A DNA stretch of 64,000 nucleotides, from contig NZ_CP024923.1 of assembly GCF_002796605.1 (NCBI RefSeq), positions 4,285,501 to 4,349,500 of the forward strand, read 5' to 3'. The notes beneath the pieces were generated by a model. The model was not told the origin of the DNA. It saw only the letters and a program-made list of their open reading frames with translations, and ran no database searches. This document shows positions 61,843 to 64,000 of the stretch, piece by piece; the stretch's first letter is position 1; each line of letters opens with the position of its first letter. The position numbers and the translations under genes are program-made. This DNA is from Sphingomonas psychrotolerans. Its GTDB lineage: Bacteria > Pseudomonadota > Alphaproteobacteria > Sphingomonadales > Sphingomonadaceae.

Positions 61843-62469
61843 CTAGCCCGCCGGGATCAGCTCCACGACATCCAATACCGATTCGAAGCGCGGGCGCGGG
61901 AATACCAGCCGCCAGCGTTTGGGGCCGATGCGCTCGACATAGCCGATCATGTCGCGATCGGCGTCGAGACCGTAGCGTAAGGGGGAGGTCTCGTCGCCGA
62001 GGACGAGGGTGCCGAGGAACACCTGGCGCGTGGCGTCATGCGGGAAGATCAGTCCGGTCGGGCGCTGCGAGCCGGTGACCTTGTGCATGCTCTTGACCTC
62101 GCCTTCGTCCGCGACGCGACAATCGAACCACGGATAGGCAGTGAAGTCGCGCATCGCAGTGCCCTTGCCGCCCAATTTGAAGGTGCGGCAGCGATAATTG
62201 CCCTGCGGCAAGGCTGCGTCGGCGAGCGCGCGATCGGGATCGAACAGCAGGGGCTCCGCGGCGATCGCTTTGGCGTCGGCCTTGCGCGCCAGCGGCAGCG
62301 CCTCGTCCCAGGCCTTGCGCCAGTCGCGGATCCGATCGCGGTCGGCGGCGGTGGCGACGCTCTGCCAGCTGACATTGGTGGGCGGGCTCGACGACGTCGC
62401 CTCGCGATAGACGCTGCAGCCCCCTAGGCCCGCGGCGAGGGCAATGGCGACAGGCAGCATCCACTTCAT
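61843..62469 (-). CDS. DUF4893-family lipoprotein
   Basis: 208 residues with a lipobox (LAAGLGGCSVYR). The DUF4893 pattern is clear: ADRDRIRDWRKAWDEALPLA, LLFDPDRALADAALPQGNYRCRTFKLGG, YPWFDCRVADEG, KVTGSQRPTGLIF, FLGTLVLGDET. Function unknown. It lies 24 bp behind the 3-hydroxybutyrate dehydrogenase gene on the same strand and may be in its operon. Confidence 0.85.
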   Translation of the reverse strand: MKWMLPVAIALAAGLGGCSVYREATSSSPPTNVSWQSVATAADRDRIRDWRKAWDEALPLARKADAKAIAAEPLLFDPDRALADAALPQGNYRCRTFKLGGKGTAMRDFTAYPWFDCRVADEGEVKSMHKVTGSQRPTGLIFPHDATRQVFLGTLVLGDETSPLRYGLDADRDMIGYVERIGPKRWRLVFPRPRFESVLDVVELIPAG

Positions 62470-62493
62470 ATTTTCGACCCCATTTTTATCGGC

Positions 62494-63279
62494 TTACGCG
62501 GCGGTCCAGCCGCCATCCATCGAATAATTGGCGCCGGTGATCTGCGCGGCTTCGTCTCTGCAGAGAAAGAGCGCGAGCGCGGCAACTTGTTCCGGCTGGA
62601 CGAACTGCTTGGTCGGCTGGGCGTCGAGCAACACGTCGTTGATCACTTGCTCGCGGGTGAGGCCGCGGGTCTTCATCGTATCGGGAATCTGGTTCTCGAC
62701 CAAGGGAGTCCAGACATAGCCGGGCGAGATGCAGTTGACGGTGATGCCGTGGGTAGCGACCTCGAGCGCGGCGGTCTTGGTCAGGCCGGCAATGCCGTGC
62801 TTGGCAGTGACATAGGCCGATTTATTGGGGCTGGCGACGAGGCTGTGCGCGCTCGCCGTGGTGATGATCCGGCCCCATTTGCGCGCCTTCATGCCGGGGA
62901 TCGCGGCGCGCATCAGGTGGAAAGTCGACGACAGGTTGATCGCGATGATCGCGTCCCATTTCTCGATCGGGAATTCGTCGATCGGCGCGACGTGCTGGAT
63001 GCCGGCGTTGGAGATCACGATGTCGACGCTGCCGAGCTCCTTCTCGGCGCGGGCGACCATCGCGGCGATCTGGTCGGGCTTCGACATGTCGGCGGGGTCG
63101 TACAGTGCTTTTGCCCCGGCCGTCGCTTCGAGCGCGGCGCGTTCGGTCTCGATCGCTTGCGCATCGCCGAAGCCGTTGATCATCACCGCTGCGCCTTCTG
63201 CGGCGAGCGCCTTGGCGTAAGAGAGGCCGATGCCGGACGTGGAGCCGGTGACGATCGCGGACTTGCCCTTGAGGAACAT
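62494..63279 (-). CDS. bdhA: 3-hydroxybutyrate dehydrogenase
   Basis: 261 residues, the standard length of D-3-hydroxybutyrate dehydrogenase. TGSTSGIG near residue 11 binds NAD; SAYVTAKHG holds the catalytic Tyr-Lys; SNAGIQHVAPIDEFPIEKWDAIIAINL and CRDEAAQITGANYSMDGGW are closely family-like. It oxidises 3-hydroxybutyrate to acetoacetate in PHB and ketone-body use. It is 8 bp after a patatin gene, an arrangement seen often in proteobacteria. Confidence 0.93.
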   Translation of the reverse strand: MFLKGKSAIVTGSTSGIGLSYAKALAAEGAAVMINGFGDAQAIETERAALEATAGAKALYDPADMSKPDQIAAMVARAEKELGSVDIVISNAGIQHVAPIDEFPIEKWDAIIAINLSSTFHLMRAAIPGMKARKWGRIITTASAHSLVASPNKSAYVTAKHGIAGLTKTAALEVATHGITVNCISPGYVWTPLVENQIPDTMKTRGLTREQVINDVLLDAQPTKQFVQPEQVAALALFLCRDEAAQITGANYSMDGGWTAA

Positions 63280-63287
63280 GGGTACTC

Positions 63288-64000
63288 CTAACGGTGCGTG
63301 AGGTCGAAGGCGGCGGTCTTGCCGTCGAGGATGTTCTGCGCGACGATCTGCGCGCTCGCCATGGTTTCGGCGATCGCGGCGCGGCCGGCCTGCCAATGCT
63401 CGTGCATCGAGCGGGCGGAGAATTCGAAGTCGCGCGATCCGCCTTCCCACGCATTGGCGCGGTAGATCAGGTGGACGAGGCTCAGCGGCTTCTCGTCGGC
63501 GAGGGCGCACAGCGCGACGACATCGGGGTCGTCGGCGAGATCGGACGGCAATTTGGCGAGGACGCGGCGGATCGCCTCGCGTTCCTGACGCAGACGGAGG
63601 CGCTCGTCCGAGACTTGCCGTGTGCGGCTGGAGAAGCGGATCTCCTTTTCGCGGGCCAGCACGTCGGTGATCGTGCGGGGCAAATCGGCGGCGGCGGGAA
63701 AGAGATCGACCTGGAAGACGAGCGTGTTCTCGCTCTGGCGATCGAGGATGTGGGTGAGCGGGGTGTTCGAGACGAGGCCGCCGTCCCAATAATAGCGGCC
63801 GTCGATCTCGATCGGGGGGAGGCCGGGCGGGAGCGCGCCCGAGGCCATGATGTGGCGCGCGTCGAGGCGCTCGTCGGCGGTGTCGAAATAGCGGAAATTG
63901 CCGCTCGCGAGGTCGACAGCGCCGACCGAGAGGCGGACCGGGCCATGATTGAGCAGATCCCAGTCGATATGCGCGTCGAGCGTCTCGCGCAGAGGTGTGC
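63288..64000 (-). CDS. Patatin-like phospholipase (partial)
   Basis: The C-terminal 237 residues of a gene whose start lies right of the window; the frame is open to the edge. The catalytic Asp is in YYWDGGLVSNTPL, the DGG motif of patatin-type Ser-Asp lipases, and a helical C-terminal part (SSRTRQVSDERLRLRQEREAIRRVLAKL) follows. The Ser nucleophile (GxSxG) is outside the window. It is the first gene of the bdhA operon. Acylhydrolase activity on lipids, or an intracellular PHB role, is possible. Confidence 0.88.
   Translation of the reverse strand, partial: TPLRETLDAHIDWDLLNHGPVRLSVGAVDLASGNFRYFDTADERLDARHIMASGALPPGLPPIEIDGRYYWDGGLVSNTPLTHILDRQSENTLVFQVDLFPAAADLPRTITDVLAREKEIRFSSRTRQVSDERLRLRQEREAIRRVLAKLPSDLADDPDVVALCALADEKPLSLVHLIYRANAWEGGSRDFEFSARSMHEHWQAGRAAIAETMASAQIVAQNILDGKTAAFDLTHR

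Overview
The window looks like a stretch of chromosome from a high-GC alphaproteobacterium of the Sphingomonadaceae (Sphingomonas or a close relative). This rests on several things seen together: many TonB-dependent receptors, a glyoxylate-shunt isocitrate lyase divergent from an ScfR/RamB-type regulator, UrcA, DUF2332 and DUF4893 proteins, several very small conserved proteins, an EcfG-type promoter (GGAAC-N17-CGTT) and an alphaproteobacterial SOS box (GTTC-N7-GTTC). No rRNA, tRNA, CRISPR array, phage or complete insertion sequence was seen.

Layout. 0-9.7 kb: end of malic enzyme, a BlaI/M56-peptidase pair behind a double operator, an SDR, an acyl-CoA dehydrogenase, a GPH-type transporter, then aceA and its divergent regulator. 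9.8-20 kb: DUF2147 protein, FadL-type porin, a three-gene molybdo-hydroxylase operon (2Fe-2S subunit, molybdopterin subunit, di-haem cytochrome c), rhodanese, APC permease plus mtnP, a MITE-like element, a DUF6916-like protein and an FKBP isomerase. 20-25 kb: acnA, then a low-GC two-gene cassette of unrecognised function (22884-25042) whose second protein has a class III nucleotidyl-cyclase-like N-terminus. 25-32 kb: siderophore receptor, an HTH protein behind an SOS box, an alginate-export-type porin, an unrecognised secreted protein and sodC. 32-37 kb: an accessory-looking zone of small proteins, some AT-rich, holding two copies of a roughly 70-bp structured repeat. 37-45 kb: chromate resistance (ChrB-like, ChrA), N-acyl-D-amino-acid deacylase-like protein, MFS transporter, low-Mr phosphatase, MBL-fold hydrolase. 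45-52 kb: two tandem paralogous TonB receptors and a chemoreceptor. 52-60 kb: DUF2332 protein, a PAS protein behind an FNR/FixK box, ThpR, Bax-inhibitor-1-like protein, an EcfG-promoter small protein with a CDF transporter, and a GGDEF-EAL protein coupled to a TorF-like porin. 60-64 kb: two very small proteins, an M20 amidohydrolase, and a patatin/3-hydroxybutyrate dehydrogenase/DUF4893 cluster that runs off the right edge.

How it fits together. Central carbon metabolism is well represented: MaeB, AceA, AcnA, an acyl-CoA dehydrogenase, FadL and 3-hydroxybutyrate dehydrogenase are what a bacterium living on fatty acids, C2 compounds or its own PHB would use. Several envelope receptors and porins handle import. 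Five regulatory sites can be read directly: BlaI, the aceA/scfR spacer, SOS, FNR/FixK and EcfG. They tie otherwise anonymous small genes to antibiotic/cell-wall, carbon, DNA-damage, oxygen and general-stress signals. The most novel-looking content is the cyclase-like two-gene cassette. The SOS-box HTH gene, the MITE next to mtnP and the dispersed two-hairpin repeat come next.
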